A stretch of DNA of 7,348 nt. Origin: Chitinophagaceae bacterium (GTDB lineage: Bacteria; Bacteroidota; Bacteroidia; Chitinophagales; Chitinophagaceae). The notes beneath the pieces are model-generated. The model was given only the letters and a program-made list of their open reading frames with translations. It made no database searches and was not told the origin of the DNA. Location: NCBI GenBank assembly GCA_003151295.1, contig PLXD01000632.1, positions 1 to 7,348 on the forward strand, given 5' to 3'. Made by a program: the position numbers and the translations under genes. Below are positions 1-6,941 of this stretch, piece after piece. Position 1 is the first letter of the stretch; every line of letters begins with the position of its first letter.

Positions 1-1652
1 TAAGTCAGTAAGACATCCGCATTAACATCAAAGGTGTTTTGGTTCTCCGTCTGGTAACCGCCATTTATCCCAAAAGAATAAGGCCTGTTGGAATACTCTC
101 TGAAGCTCTTCGGAACTTTCAAATCTTGGAACCGGTCGATATTGTTGACGGCTGCTCTGCCCGTAATATTCAGGCCCGGCGCCAGTTCATAACTCAAGGA
201 ATAGTTCCCGAAAACGGTGTTTTTATTCAAGCTACGCAGGTATTCATAAGAGGTGAACCAGGTGTTGTTGTACTCGATATCATTGTACCAAAGTTGTTGC
301 AGGCCTTTCTGGCCAGGCTGCCAGTAGTTCCTGAATCCCCGGACATCCGTATCTGCGCCCTCCCATACCAGCAGATTATAAATCATATTCCTGCGACCAT
401 ATCCCGCAAAGGGATAATTATTGGTATATGAATGACTATAATTCAATGAAAAATCAGTTTTTAACCGGGGGGTAAGATTGAATGTGCCCGCCACCGAAAA
501 ATCGGTAATATTAAGCTGTGTGTTGGGTACCTGCCCACGTTGATAATTCTGACCTAAGGACAATCGTATGCTTCCGTTATCGAAATTCCTGGAAAGGCTC
601 AGATTATTGGTAGTCACGACCGTTGGACGAATAAAATTATTCAGATTGTTCTTTCCCCTGGAAACCCAGGGTGTGGGAGTTCTGAGGCCGGTAACAGGAT
701 CAACTGGACTGTCCCATTGGACTTCCTTCAATCCTGCATCCAGCTTCGGCCCCCATGAGCCGGCCCCCCCTCCCGCATCATCGTCATTCGTATCATATAT
801 GCTGGTAGTGAGGGTATAAATGCCATGATCGCCTGTTCCGTAATGCTTCTGTGTTTTGGGTATCGCGATAAAACCTGCCTGTACCTGGTTCGCGGTCTTA
901 AAGTCTACATCTACTTTATTTTTAGAACCGGAACCCCTTTTGGTCGTGATCATGATGGCGCCGTCTTTGCCACGGGATCCATATAGAGCGGAGGCGGAAG
1001 TTCCCTTCAACACATTAATGGATTCGATATCGTCCGGGTTGATATTATAAAAATCCGTTACCAGGGGAATGCCATTGACGACTACCAGCGGTATATTCCC
1101 CCTGATATTGTAGGTAGGCGCCTGCAGCAGTTCGTGTGAATTATAAATATTCAACCCGGCAATCTTGCCGACGAGTGATCCAATAGGATTTGACTCCTGC
1201 GATTTGGCAAAATCCTCCGATTTTATCTCCTGCACTGCATAACCCAGCTTCTTTTTTTCCGTATTTATGCCGAGTGCCGTCACGACTATTTCATTCAGGC
1301 TTGATGCTGCCTTTCTCATCCTGACCATTAAAGAGTTTTCTTCGTTCGACTTTAATTCAAATTGATTGACGGCCGTATCCGAATATCCTACATAGCTAAA
1401 TATGAAATTGTATTTAACATCGGGCTTAAGATCTGCAAATTTGAAAATCCCTTTCTCATTGGTCATAGTCGATTGTTTCTCCTTCCCGGATACGGACTTC
1501 ATGATCACGGATACACCGTTTAGCGCCTCTCCGTTTTCGGAGACTACTATCCCGGTGATACTGGGAATCCTGTCCTGGGCATGGCTTGTCAATGAGATAA
1601 ACAGCAAAAGGAACATACACCAGCCTGGTCTTAAAAATTTACTTCGTGTCAT
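1..1652 (-). CDS. SusC/RagA-type TonB-dependent outer membrane receptor, N-terminal 550 residues (partial)
   Basis: Outer membrane beta-barrel receptor of the SusC/RagA family, which imports oligosaccharides, peptides or other large nutrients using TonB energy, normally with a SusD-like lipoprotein. Start ATG at 1652; the gene runs off the left edge, so about half of a usual ~1000-residue protein is visible. Residues 1-25 are a signal peptide ending SHA|QD. Residues ~32-113 form the carboxypeptidase-D-like regulatory domain typical of the family (SITGIVVSENGEALNGV). The linker NEIVVTALGI (120-129) and KKKLGYAVQEI are family hallmarks. The plug follows, with NIRG (182-185), LVVVNGIPL, NPDDIESINVLKG (205-217), ALYGSRGKDG (222-231) and ITTKRG (235-240). 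WGPKLD near 300 and aromatic-rich beta-strands after it fit the barrel. There is no STN signalling domain between signal peptide and regulatory domain. It lies 83 bases after the FecR-like gene. Family call is secure; the substrate cannot be read from the sequence. Confidence 0.95.
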   Translation of the reverse strand, partial: MTRSKFLRPGWCMFLLLFISLTSHAQDRIPSITGIVVSENGEALNGVSVIMKSVSGKEKQSTMTNEKGIFKFADLKPDVKYNFIFSYVGYSDTAVNQFELKSNEENSLMVRMRKAASSLNEIVVTALGINTEKKKLGYAVQEIKSEDFAKSQESNPIGSLVGKIAGLNIYNSHELLQAPTYNIRGNIPLVVVNGIPLVTDFYNINPDDIESINVLKGTSASALYGSRGKDGAIMITTKRGSGSKNKVDVDFKTANQVQAGFIAIPKTQKHYGTGDHGIYTLTTSIYDTNDDDAGGGAGSWGPKLDAGLKEVQWDSPVDPVTGLRTPTPWVSRGKNNLNNFIRPTVVTTNNLSLSRNFDNGSIRLSLGQNYQRGQVPNTQLNITDFSVAGTFNLTPRLKTDFSLNYSHSYTNNYPFAGYGRRNMIYNLLVWEGADTDVRGFRNYWQPGQKGLQQLWYNDIEYNNTWFTSYEYLRSLNKNTVFGNYSLSYELAPGLNITGRAAVNNIDRFQDLKVPKSFREYSNRPYSFGINGGYQTENQNTFDVNADVLLT

Positions 1653-1680
1653 AATGAATTATTTTGGTTTGGACAATAAT

Positions 1681-1711
1681 TGGCACCCATGCACCTTTAG
1701 TGTGCATGCCA
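1681..1711 (-). other. Hairpin in the fecR-like/susC-like spacer
   Basis: Perfect inverted repeat CATGCAC (1688-1694) / GTGCATG (1702-1708) around a 7-base loop, extended by TGG (1681-1683) with CCA (1709-1711) across a 4-base bulge. It lies 24 bases after the FecR-like stop codon and about 28 bases ahead of the receptor start. On the minus strand it is followed by AATTATTG and no run of T, so it is not a standard intrinsic terminator. It may protect the 3' end of the upstream message or tune how much transcription reaches the receptor gene; both roles are inference. Confidence 0.45.
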
Positions 1712-1735
1712 GTCAGGAAGATCCCCGACTCTGCG

Positions 1736-2815
1736 TTAATGTGTTTTTGTGATTGTTATACTATCCTGTTCCTCTCTGAAAAGCAAGTCATTTACGTTAC
1801 AGATGGTTGATAGTACTACGTGCAAATCGTCTGACTTTAAAAATGTACCTGTAAAATATAAGCTACCCATGTCTTCTTTCCTGAATGCCAGTGGAATTTT
1901 ATACAAATTGCCGACCCTTTTGAAAACCCTATCGAGGGGCTCCTTATTGAAAATCAATTCAGCCTTATTACCCTCCGGGGAAGGTCTTCCCGCGGTTCTA
2001 TCCGGCCCGATCATTGCATTCACCATATATTGCCGGCTGATCTTGTCAAATGCCAACTCCTGTCCGGGTGTCAAATAAACATCGCTCATGGTCATCCCTG
2101 ATCCTGCGGCCGTGTTCACGACTACCTTGCCTTCCAAAAGCCTTACCACTACTTTTTTAGCATCGGCGGCATTCACCCAAAAACGGGTTCCCAAGGCCCG
2201 TGTCGCTATTCCACCCGCGTAGACAGTAAAGGGTCTTTTCTTATCCTTCGCAACTTTAAACAGGGCAATGCCTCTCAAAGAAATATCCCTGCGGTCATTG
2301 ACAAAAGGCTCGTAATAAGTTATGCTGCTGTTCTTCCCCAATTGAACGGTGGAACCGTCTTTTAAATCAACAGGCATTGTGGAATCCGATCCATTGACAA
2401 GTTGCATAAGCCGCGGCAAACCGGAAATTGCAGGAGCTGTATTCGCCGCATTTTTAACCACTCCTATACTTTCCCGGTGTTTACGGGTCAACAGGAAGGC
2501 CAGTCCGGTCATTAAACATATCGAAGCTGCAACGGCTATCCCGCGATATAACCTCTGAATAAGCACCACCCTGGCTTTCTGCTTTTCCGAAAGATGACCT
2601 ATTCCAAGGCTTTTATGGATGTTTTGCAATAACGATAATGCTTTCCCGGGCTGCAGGGTAGTCACCGTGTGATTCTCTCTTTCGCCAAAGTCATCCTGTA
2701 CCAAATCCTTGTATATATCTTTATGTTGCTCCAAGAGTTGAATAAGACGTTTTTCTTCCGCCAGGGTTGTTTGATCAACCCAGAATTTTTGAATCAGTTG
2801 TTCCAATTCCAGCAT
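1736..2815 (-). CDS. FecR-like anti-sigma factor with C-terminal DUF4974
   Basis: Inner-membrane anti-sigma factor that holds the neighbouring ECF sigma factor and relays a periplasmic signal to it. Of 359 residues, 1-88 are cytoplasmic and begin with a helical segment (LEQLIQKFWVDQTTLAEEKRL) like other Bacteroidetes FecR proteins. One membrane helix spans ~91-110, followed by the positive stretch RKHR. The periplasmic FecR domain covers ~148-235 (LKDGSTVQLGKNSSITY, then KKRPFTV, ALGTRFWVNA, VVVRLLEGKVVV). The C-terminal DUF4974 domain covers ~285-355, starting AELIFNKEPLDRVF; it resembles the STN domain of receptors. Length is normal for the family. The usual acidic GEAFFEVAKD motif reads RGIALFKVAKD here, a mild divergence. 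It sits 89 bases after the sigma gene and 83 bases before the receptor, the classic order, and is probably cotranscribed with both. No alternative function is likely; the partner is inferred from context. Confidence 0.94.
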   Translation of the reverse strand: MLELEQLIQKFWVDQTTLAEEKRLIQLLEQHKDIYKDLVQDDFGERENHTVTTLQPGKALSLLQNIHKSLGIGHLSEKQKARVVLIQRLYRGIAVAASICLMTGLAFLLTRKHRESIGVVKNAANTAPAISGLPRLMQLVNGSDSTMPVDLKDGSTVQLGKNSSITYYEPFVNDRRDISLRGIALFKVAKDKKRPFTVYAGGIATRALGTRFWVNAADAKKVVVRLLEGKVVVNTAAGSGMTMSDVYLTPGQELAFDKISRQYMVNAMIGPDRTAGRPSPEGNKAELIFNKEPLDRVFKRVGNLYKIPLAFRKEDMGSLYFTGTFLKSDDLHVVLSTICNVNDLLFREEQDSITITKTH

Positions 2816-2904
2816 AAGGTCTATTATTAGAAGCTCAATTATAATTAAATACCCAAATCCGTAAAGAACGGGGGGGTGGAGTATGTTAAGGAATTATTAC
2901 GTAC

Positions 2905-3504
2905 TTACAGATGATTTATAAATACAATCAGAAAGGAGAGTGAGAGGGGGGCATTCAGAGAATATCGCCTGATTGAATATGCCTTGATGAATTTCAAAGC
3001 GGCGCCTACATATTCCTTTACCGTGTGAGGGGAAATGCCCGCTAACCGGGCTGCTTCTTCATAGGTCTTACCTTCTAATTTGCACAGGGTAAAAACCAGT
3101 TTTTTTTGCGGGGACAGGCTTTCTATCGCTTCATTGATCAGGCTGCATTGATATTCCAGCTGATCACGCCCGCTCTCCGGATCTTCCGCCAATTCGAGGG
3201 GCATTTCTTCGCAGGCCAGTATTTTTTCCCTGACCGCTCTATTTAAAAATTTTATGGCCTTATTATAACTTACCACGAACAACCATCCTCCGACAGACTT
3301 CTCCCGGTCAATATTTTTCCTGTTCTCCCAAAGCGCTGCAAAAACATCCTGCAAAATATCTTCTGCCGCTTCTTGCTGTCTGACCAACTTGAAAATATTG
3401 GCAAATACGGCATTATGGTATTTGTGATACAAGATATCGAAAGCTTCTGTATCGTCCCTGGTCAGGCGCGTACTCAGTTTACCATCATCACTATAAGTTG
3501 GCAA
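2905..3504 (-). CDS. ECF RNA polymerase sigma factor, sigma-70 family (Bacteroidetes type)
   Basis: Extracytoplasmic-function sigma factor that directs RNA polymerase to target promoters, probably including the receptor operon, when released by its FecR-like partner. Its 199 residues show sigma region 2 at ~18-88 (AFDILYHKYHNAVF, AAEDILQDVFAALWENR, VGGWLFVVSYNKAIKFLNR) and sigma region 4 at ~122-175 with the helix-turn-helix TYEEAARLAGISPHTVKEYV (147-166). The hydrophobic tail LSLSFLIVF is seen in other members of the Bacteroidetes family. The chosen start is TTG at 3504: the reading frame has no ATG before residue 101, while MPTYSDDGKL is a good family N-terminus. A consensus promoter box lies 19 bases upstream, which rules out a much earlier start. 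First gene of the sigma/FecR/SusC locus. The fold and role are secure; the regulon is unknown. Confidence 0.94.
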   Translation of the reverse strand: MPTYSDDGKLSTRLTRDDTEAFDILYHKYHNAVFANIFKLVRQQEAAEDILQDVFAALWENRKNIDREKSVGGWLFVVSYNKAIKFLNRAVREKILACEEMPLELAEDPESGRDQLEYQCSLINEAIESLSPQKKLVFTLCKLEGKTYEEAARLAGISPHTVKEYVGAALKFIKAYSIRRYSLNAPLSLSFLIVFINHL

Positions 3505-3523
3505 TGAAAATAATTTAGGACCG

Positions 3524-3552
3524 CAAAGATAGATCTTGCCATGGGTTCTAAA
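3524..3552 (-). promoter_or_regulatory. Bacteroidetes-type promoter for the ECF sigma gene
   Basis: On the minus strand TATCTTTG (3531-3524) matches the Bacteroidetes -7 element TAnnTTTG exactly. A TTTA (3552-3549) lies 17 bases upstream as a weak match to the -33 element TTTG. Transcription would start near 3517, leaving a leader of only about a dozen bases before the TTG start codon. This predicts transcription by the housekeeping sigma factor and supports the short, non-ATG start. Confidence 0.6.
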
Positions 3553-3682
3553 TGGTTTGAAGATTAATTAAATATTAACAAGAACAAAATCCGTATCAGG
3601 TTATTATATGCTGGTCCCATTCCTGATCTCTTCGCTGCCCTTCTTTACAAAAACATCTCCGACATGCAAATCGCCGAATACT

Positions 3683-4063
3683 TCAGACAGGCTGTCGGTT
3701 TCCCTTCCCTAGTTGTTGGATTTTACCAATTTCGCCGGTTTTCGCACTATCCGAAGGTAAAAGTGCCACAGGCTGTGGCACAATTGAACCGGTATTATAA
3801 AACAGATACCATTTTCTGATATAGAATAAATTACGAGAGGAAAACCCCTTTACACCCGGGAGGGCTGCAGAGAGATCCTTGGCAAGCTGGTCAATTAATG
3901 CTTCACCCCAATTTGCCTGCTGCTGCTTTGCTGTTATTTCTTTTCCCAGATCCCAATAAGTGTTCAGTAACTCCCTATTTACTGTAATGGCAGCCTTGAT
4001 TTGGGCCATTCGAATTTTTTCCTTTAACTCAATAAGCCATTTTATATACTGCTTATCGACGAT
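3683..4063 (-). pseudogene. Remnant of a YhcG/DUF1016-family gene (N-terminal domain only)
   Basis: Recognisable as DUF1016_N, the N-terminal part of YhcG-type proteins, which are usually some 340-380 residues with a C-terminal PD-(D/E)XK nuclease domain and often sit near restriction or other accessory genes. Seen here: KWLIELKEKIR, then AAITVNRELLNTYWDLGKEI, NWGEALIDQLAKDLSAALPG and GFSSRNLFYIRKWYLFYN. The family similarity begins upstream of the only ATG (4009), back to about DKQYIKW at 4057, but a TGA at 4064-4066 closes the frame without a start codon, so the true start is lost. After FYN the frame drifts into unrelated residues and stops at 3683, with the whole nuclease domain missing. 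It lies between the ABC operon and the sigma locus on the same strand. Most likely a dead relic; expression from the internal ATG as a 108-residue protein is possible but would lack the catalytic part. Confidence 0.75.
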
Positions 4064-4097
4064 TCATCTGAAAATATTTATTTTTTATGGCCTGTAC

Positions 4098-4784
4098 TCA
4101 CTGGAACACATGGTCGCTTACCCCTTTGTTGATATTATAGGAGATATAGCGTATCTCCACTTTTCCCTTTGCGCCGGAGCCGGCCGGTTGCGGCTGTTTA
4201 TGGCTGCCATCGTCGTAGTCGAAAGTAAGTCCTTTGGGGAGCTTATAGTCTTTCGTGTTGAAGGTGAAGACCACTTTATCGGGGAGCGCCCAGGAACTGT
4301 ATTTCCCATAGCTCATTTCTACCTCATAGGTACCGTTCTCGCGGGTCGTGGTCCTTGCCCGAAGGATGAGCAGGCGGCTCTCATCGATATAAAGCGTCGA
4401 GAGGACCAGGTCCGCGGCATCGTCCTTCGGCAACAATTTAATCACTTTGACCGGGACCCCCTCCAACTTATCGGTGCCTGCATCCAGCACCGTATAAGCT
4501 CCCTTAAGCAGGTTATTGAGACTGATGGTCACAGCGCCCTTCGGGACCAGCGAGATGCCTTTTTCATTATTGATCCGGAGTCTATCGGGCTTTTTAAAGT
4601 AGGCTTTTACGGGGGCCTCCGGCACTTTCAGGAAGCTGACATCGGTTTTCATGATCCCATCGGCCGAATAATCATTGACCTGGTCCAGGCGGTCACGTAC
4701 TTTTTGGAGGAGAGCCGGGCCGTCCTGGGCATGGAGTAAAGACAAAATGAGAAAAAGAAGAAAAACGGACAGAAGATGTTTCAT
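4098..4784 (-). CDS. Secreted LolA-like protein (outer membrane lipoprotein-sorting family)
   Basis: A 228-residue periplasmic protein of the LolA/LolB-like fold, a half-open beta-barrel that carries acyl chains of lipoproteins or other lipids. A signal peptide covers ~1-19 (cleavage LHA|QD). No cysteine follows it, so it is predicted to be soluble, not a lipoprotein. The start of the mature part is an amphipathic helix (ALLQKVRDRLDQVNDYSADG), followed by the beta-rich body with AYFKKPDRLRINNEKG (61-76), the position and wording of the LolA superfamily core, and TLYIDESRLLILRARTTTREN (130-150). A proline/glycine-rich loop at ~193-207 precedes the last strand. It starts 10 bases after the permease stop, so it belongs to the ABC operon and probably works with that transporter. 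It is more divergent than housekeeping LolA and may be a specialised paralogue; substrate unknown. Confidence 0.82.
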   Translation of the reverse strand: MKHLLSVFLLFLILSLLHAQDGPALLQKVRDRLDQVNDYSADGIMKTDVSFLKVPEAPVKAYFKKPDRLRINNEKGISLVPKGAVTISLNNLLKGAYTVLDAGTDKLEGVPVKVIKLLPKDDAADLVLSTLYIDESRLLILRARTTTRENGTYEVEMSYGKYSSWALPDKVVFTFNTKDYKLPKGLTFDYDDGSHKQPQPAGSGAKGKVEIRYISYNINKGVSDHVFQ

Positions 4785-4794
4785 GGTCGGCAGT

Positions 4795-5676
4795 TTAAGT
4801 CAATATGTCTTTTCGACGGAACACCGCTATCGCGGTCGCTACGAATAATACGATATAAGCCAGCAGGATGGCAAGGCTCCTCAGGATAGCAGGGAGATTC
4901 TCCACCGTACCGGGTATGGCGGAGCCTTCCCCATTGGATTTCGAATAGAAGAAGCCTTTCCAGGCCAGCATATGCGAGGTGAATAACCAGGGTTTTACCG
5001 TATCGTCATAGAGCGGGATCTTCATCTCCGATAAGATGGTCAGCACGATCACGATGCTGATGGTAGATACGATGGGGCCGATGGAATTCTCCGCAAACAC
5101 GGAGAGCAGGAAGGCCAGGGCCGCTACCGTACTGAGCGCGACGGATGCATATCCGAAAGCCGCCAGATACCTCCATAGGACATCGTTCTTGCCGATCTGC
5201 TCCATCACCTCATTACGGGCGACCAGCATATCATTGGTACCGAAGAAAAGCATGCTAAGGAATAGGGCCAGCAGTGCCATCCAGATCAGCAGGAGCGCAG
5301 TATAGATGACGGAAGCGGCGAATTTCACCAGCATCAGTTGGGTGCGGCTCACGGGTCGTGTGATCAGCAGCCGCAGCGTACCCATATTGGCCTCCCCGGC
5401 CACAATATCTCCTGCCACGAGCGCAACCAGCAACGGCACGTGGATGAGCAGGGTATTCAGGATGATAAAAGCCACGAGATAACCGTTCAATATCATTCCA
5501 TAGGGAATATAAAACGAATCGGACAGGCTGCTCATCATCAACTGCAGGTAAGATTTGCCGTCGAACTTCAGGCCTAGCTGTATGATCAAAACCATTCCGG
5601 CGATTGCCGCAAAGCTGATATAAGTCCGGGGACGTTTGAAAATTTTAAACAGTTCGATCTGTAAAAGTCTCCACAT
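4795..5676 (-). CDS. ABC-2 type transporter permease
   Basis: Integral inner-membrane subunit of 293 residues, pairing with the ATPase encoded just upstream. Six hydrophobic helices can be seen at ~19-35, 63-88, 119-145, 168-193, 200-216 and 264-286. The stretch GEANMGTLRLLITRPVSR (94-111) between helices 2 and 3 is the cytoplasmic coupling region typical of ABC-2 permeases of the BcrB/NosY/CcmA-partner kind. The N-terminus (KIFKRPRTY) and C-terminus (RRKD) are positive and should face the cytoplasm, which agrees with an even helix count. The longest outer loop is ~217-263. Its ATG lies inside the last 32 bases of the ATPase gene, so translation of the two is probably coupled. It forms a homodimer in related systems. 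Substrate not predictable; hydrophobic compounds, peptides or lipid-linked molecules are usual for the family. Confidence 0.92.
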   Translation of the reverse strand: MWRLLQIELFKIFKRPRTYISFAAIAGMVLIIQLGLKFDGKSYLQLMMSSLSDSFYIPYGMILNGYLVAFIILNTLLIHVPLLVALVAGDIVAGEANMGTLRLLITRPVSRTQLMLVKFAASVIYTALLLIWMALLALFLSMLFFGTNDMLVARNEVMEQIGKNDVLWRYLAAFGYASVALSTVAALAFLLSVFAENSIGPIVSTISIVIVLTILSEMKIPLYDDTVKPWLFTSHMLAWKGFFYSKSNGEGSAIPGTVENLPAILRSLAILLAYIVLFVATAIAVFRRKDILT

Positions 5677-6601
5677 GCTGGTTGGCTATTGTAAGTGATA
5701 AAAAATACTCTTCCAGCGAATGGCGCTGCCGGATCCCCATCACCCTGATACCCTGTTGAACGAGACCTGCCGTAAAATCGGGTATCTTCGTCTTGTCCAT
5801 CTTAAAAATCAGCTGTTGCTGGCGCCGCTCCCTGAAAAAAGGCTGCCAGGGCGAACGCATGATCCACTCCAGGGTATTGGCGGGGTCCGCCGTATCAAGC
5901 TCCACAACGGTCTGTGCAGGATCGAACAATTCCCCCACGGGACCTTCTACGATCTTCTTCCCCCGGTCCATGATCAGCATGCGACCTGCTATCAGCTCCA
6001 TTTCACTAAGCAGGTGCGAGGAGACCAACACGGTCTTTCCCCTACTCCGGCTAAGATGCAGGATCAGGTTCCGTATATCTGCAATGCCCTGCGGGTCGAG
6101 GCCATTGGTCGGCTCGTCCAGTATCACGAGCTTAGGATCATTCACAAGGGCCACACCGATGCCCAACCGCTGTTTCATCCCCTGCGAAAAAGTCTTAACT
6201 TTGTGATGGGCCCTTTCGGCCAGCCCTACCTGCTCTAATTGCTCCATCAGCCGCTTCCGGGGAACGGATCCTCCGCTCATACGGGCAAACAGGGAGAGGT
6301 TCTCATAAGCGGTCAGGTATTTATAGAGATCGGGTCTTTCGATTACGGCGCCTACCTGCATAAGGATCTCCCTTCGATGAGTCCGCAGATTCATACCAAA
6401 TAGTTCGATCTCCCCGGCGTCCGGCCTGATAAGAGTGAGCAGCATTCGGATCGTGGTAGATTTTCCCGCCCCGTTCTGCCCGAGAAACCCATAGATATCT
6501 CCCTGATTTACGGAAAAGGACAGATTTTCGACCGCCCGGATATCCCCGAAATACTTGCTGAGCCGGTCGACTTTGATGATAGGAGGAATGCTGGAGGGCA
6601 T
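5645..6601 (-). CDS. ABC transporter ATP-binding protein (CcmA/BcrA-like)
   Basis: Cytoplasmic ATPase of an ABC-2 transporter, 318 residues. Motifs in order: Walker A GQNGAGKST (41-49), a Q-loop position occupied by Glu88 in AVIERPDLYKYLTAYENL as in BcrA-type ATPases, the signature FSQGMKQRL (138-146), Walker B KLVILDEPTNGLDP (157-170) with catalytic Glu163, and the switch His196 in VSSHLLSE. All catalytic residues are present. Residues ~225-318 form the extra C-terminal domain common in this branch. First gene of the operon with the permease (32-base overlap) and LolA-like gene. The ATG at 6601 begins 10 residues before the first conserved strand (KVDRLSKYFG), as expected. An AT-rich stretch precedes it with no Shine-Dalgarno sequence. 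Role as exporter or extractor energiser is well founded; the specific substrate is not. Confidence 0.95.
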   Translation of the reverse strand: MPSSIPPIIKVDRLSKYFGDIRAVENLSFSVNQGDIYGFLGQNGAGKSTTIRMLLTLIRPDAGEIELFGMNLRTHRREILMQVGAVIERPDLYKYLTAYENLSLFARMSGGSVPRKRLMEQLEQVGLAERAHHKVKTFSQGMKQRLGIGVALVNDPKLVILDEPTNGLDPQGIADIRNLILHLSRSRGKTVLVSSHLLSEMELIAGRMLIMDRGKKIVEGPVGELFDPAQTVVELDTADPANTLEWIMRSPWQPFFRERRQQQLIFKMDKTKIPDFTAGLVQQGIRVMGIRQRHSLEEYFLSLTIANQHVETFTDRTV

Positions 6602-6625
6602 ATAAAACCAATAATTTTAATAGGC

Positions 6626-6652
6626 CAAATACCCTGTAATCTACGAAGCAAA
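6626..6652 (-). promoter_or_regulatory. Possible promoter of the ABC/LolA-like operon
   Basis: On the minus strand TTTG (6652-6649) is followed after 17 bases by TATTTG (6631-6626), a shortened form of the Bacteroidetes -7 box TAnnTTTG. It lies 24 bases ahead of the ATPase start codon. The match is imperfect and is offered mainly because the position is right and no better box is seen upstream of the operon. Confidence 0.25.
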
Positions 6653-6729
6653 TGGCTAGTAATGAATACAAAAGGCCGGCGGAATGGTTGAAAAAAGGTT
6701 AAAATACCCAAAAAAATCCGGCCTCTCTA

Positions 6730-6760
6730 TTGTATAAACAGAATACGTTGCCTATCTTTG
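6730..6760 (+). promoter_or_regulatory. Strong Bacteroidetes-type promoter, plus strand
   Basis: TTG (6730-6732), 20 bases, then TATCTTTG (6753-6760): a -33 element and an exact TAnnTTTG -7 element at the usual spacing. It points towards the secreted-protein gene, but the predicted start of transcription near 6767 is about 387 bases before that gene's ATG. The transcript would therefore have a long leader, or be a separate small RNA that ends before 7154. Confidence 0.6.
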
Positions 6761-6901
6761 ATTTACCATCCTTTGACAATCCTGTACCGTAAGATCAAAA
6801 GAGTGTTCTTACAGCCAATTCCCCAAAAACCTTCGACGATCAGGCATTGTTTTGTTTCCGAGTGTTATTATCATAGTGTTTCAAGTATTATTATCCCGTT
6901 C

Positions 6902-6931
6902 AGGGTGTTTTTGATCATTGTGAAACACCTT
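6902..6931. other. Hairpin with a competing upstream arm
   Basis: GGTGTTT (6904-6910) and AAACACC (6923-6929) are perfectly complementary around a 12-base loop, and a G-T pair plus an A-T pair lengthen the stem to nine. The right arm also pairs with GTGTTTCA at 6876-6883 through TGAAACAC (6921-6928), so two folds exclude each other. No run of T follows on either strand, so it is not a plain terminator. It lies in the predicted plus-strand leader and 11 bases beyond the stop of the minus-strand 60-codon frame. Confidence 0.4.
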
Positions 6932-6941
6932 AACGTAATAT

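Noticed and set aside
2870..2876. Run of seven G as a possible phase-variable tract
   Set aside because: It lies in the spacer between the sigma and anti-sigma genes, not in a reading frame, and no promoter spacing clearly depends on it.
3960..4739. A 259-codon open frame on the plus strand across the LolA-like gene
   Set aside because: It is antisense to a gene with signal peptide, family motifs and operon context; its own translation shows no recognisable domain, so it is a shadow frame.
5720..6238. A 172-codon plus-strand frame inside the ABC ATPase gene
   Set aside because: It lies antisense to the Walker B, signature and switch motifs of an intact ATPase and has a histidine/proline-rich composition typical of chance frames in this position.
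6789..6931. Intrinsic terminator in the intergenic region
   Set aside because: The hairpins are not followed by T-runs on either strand, so none meets the usual pattern.
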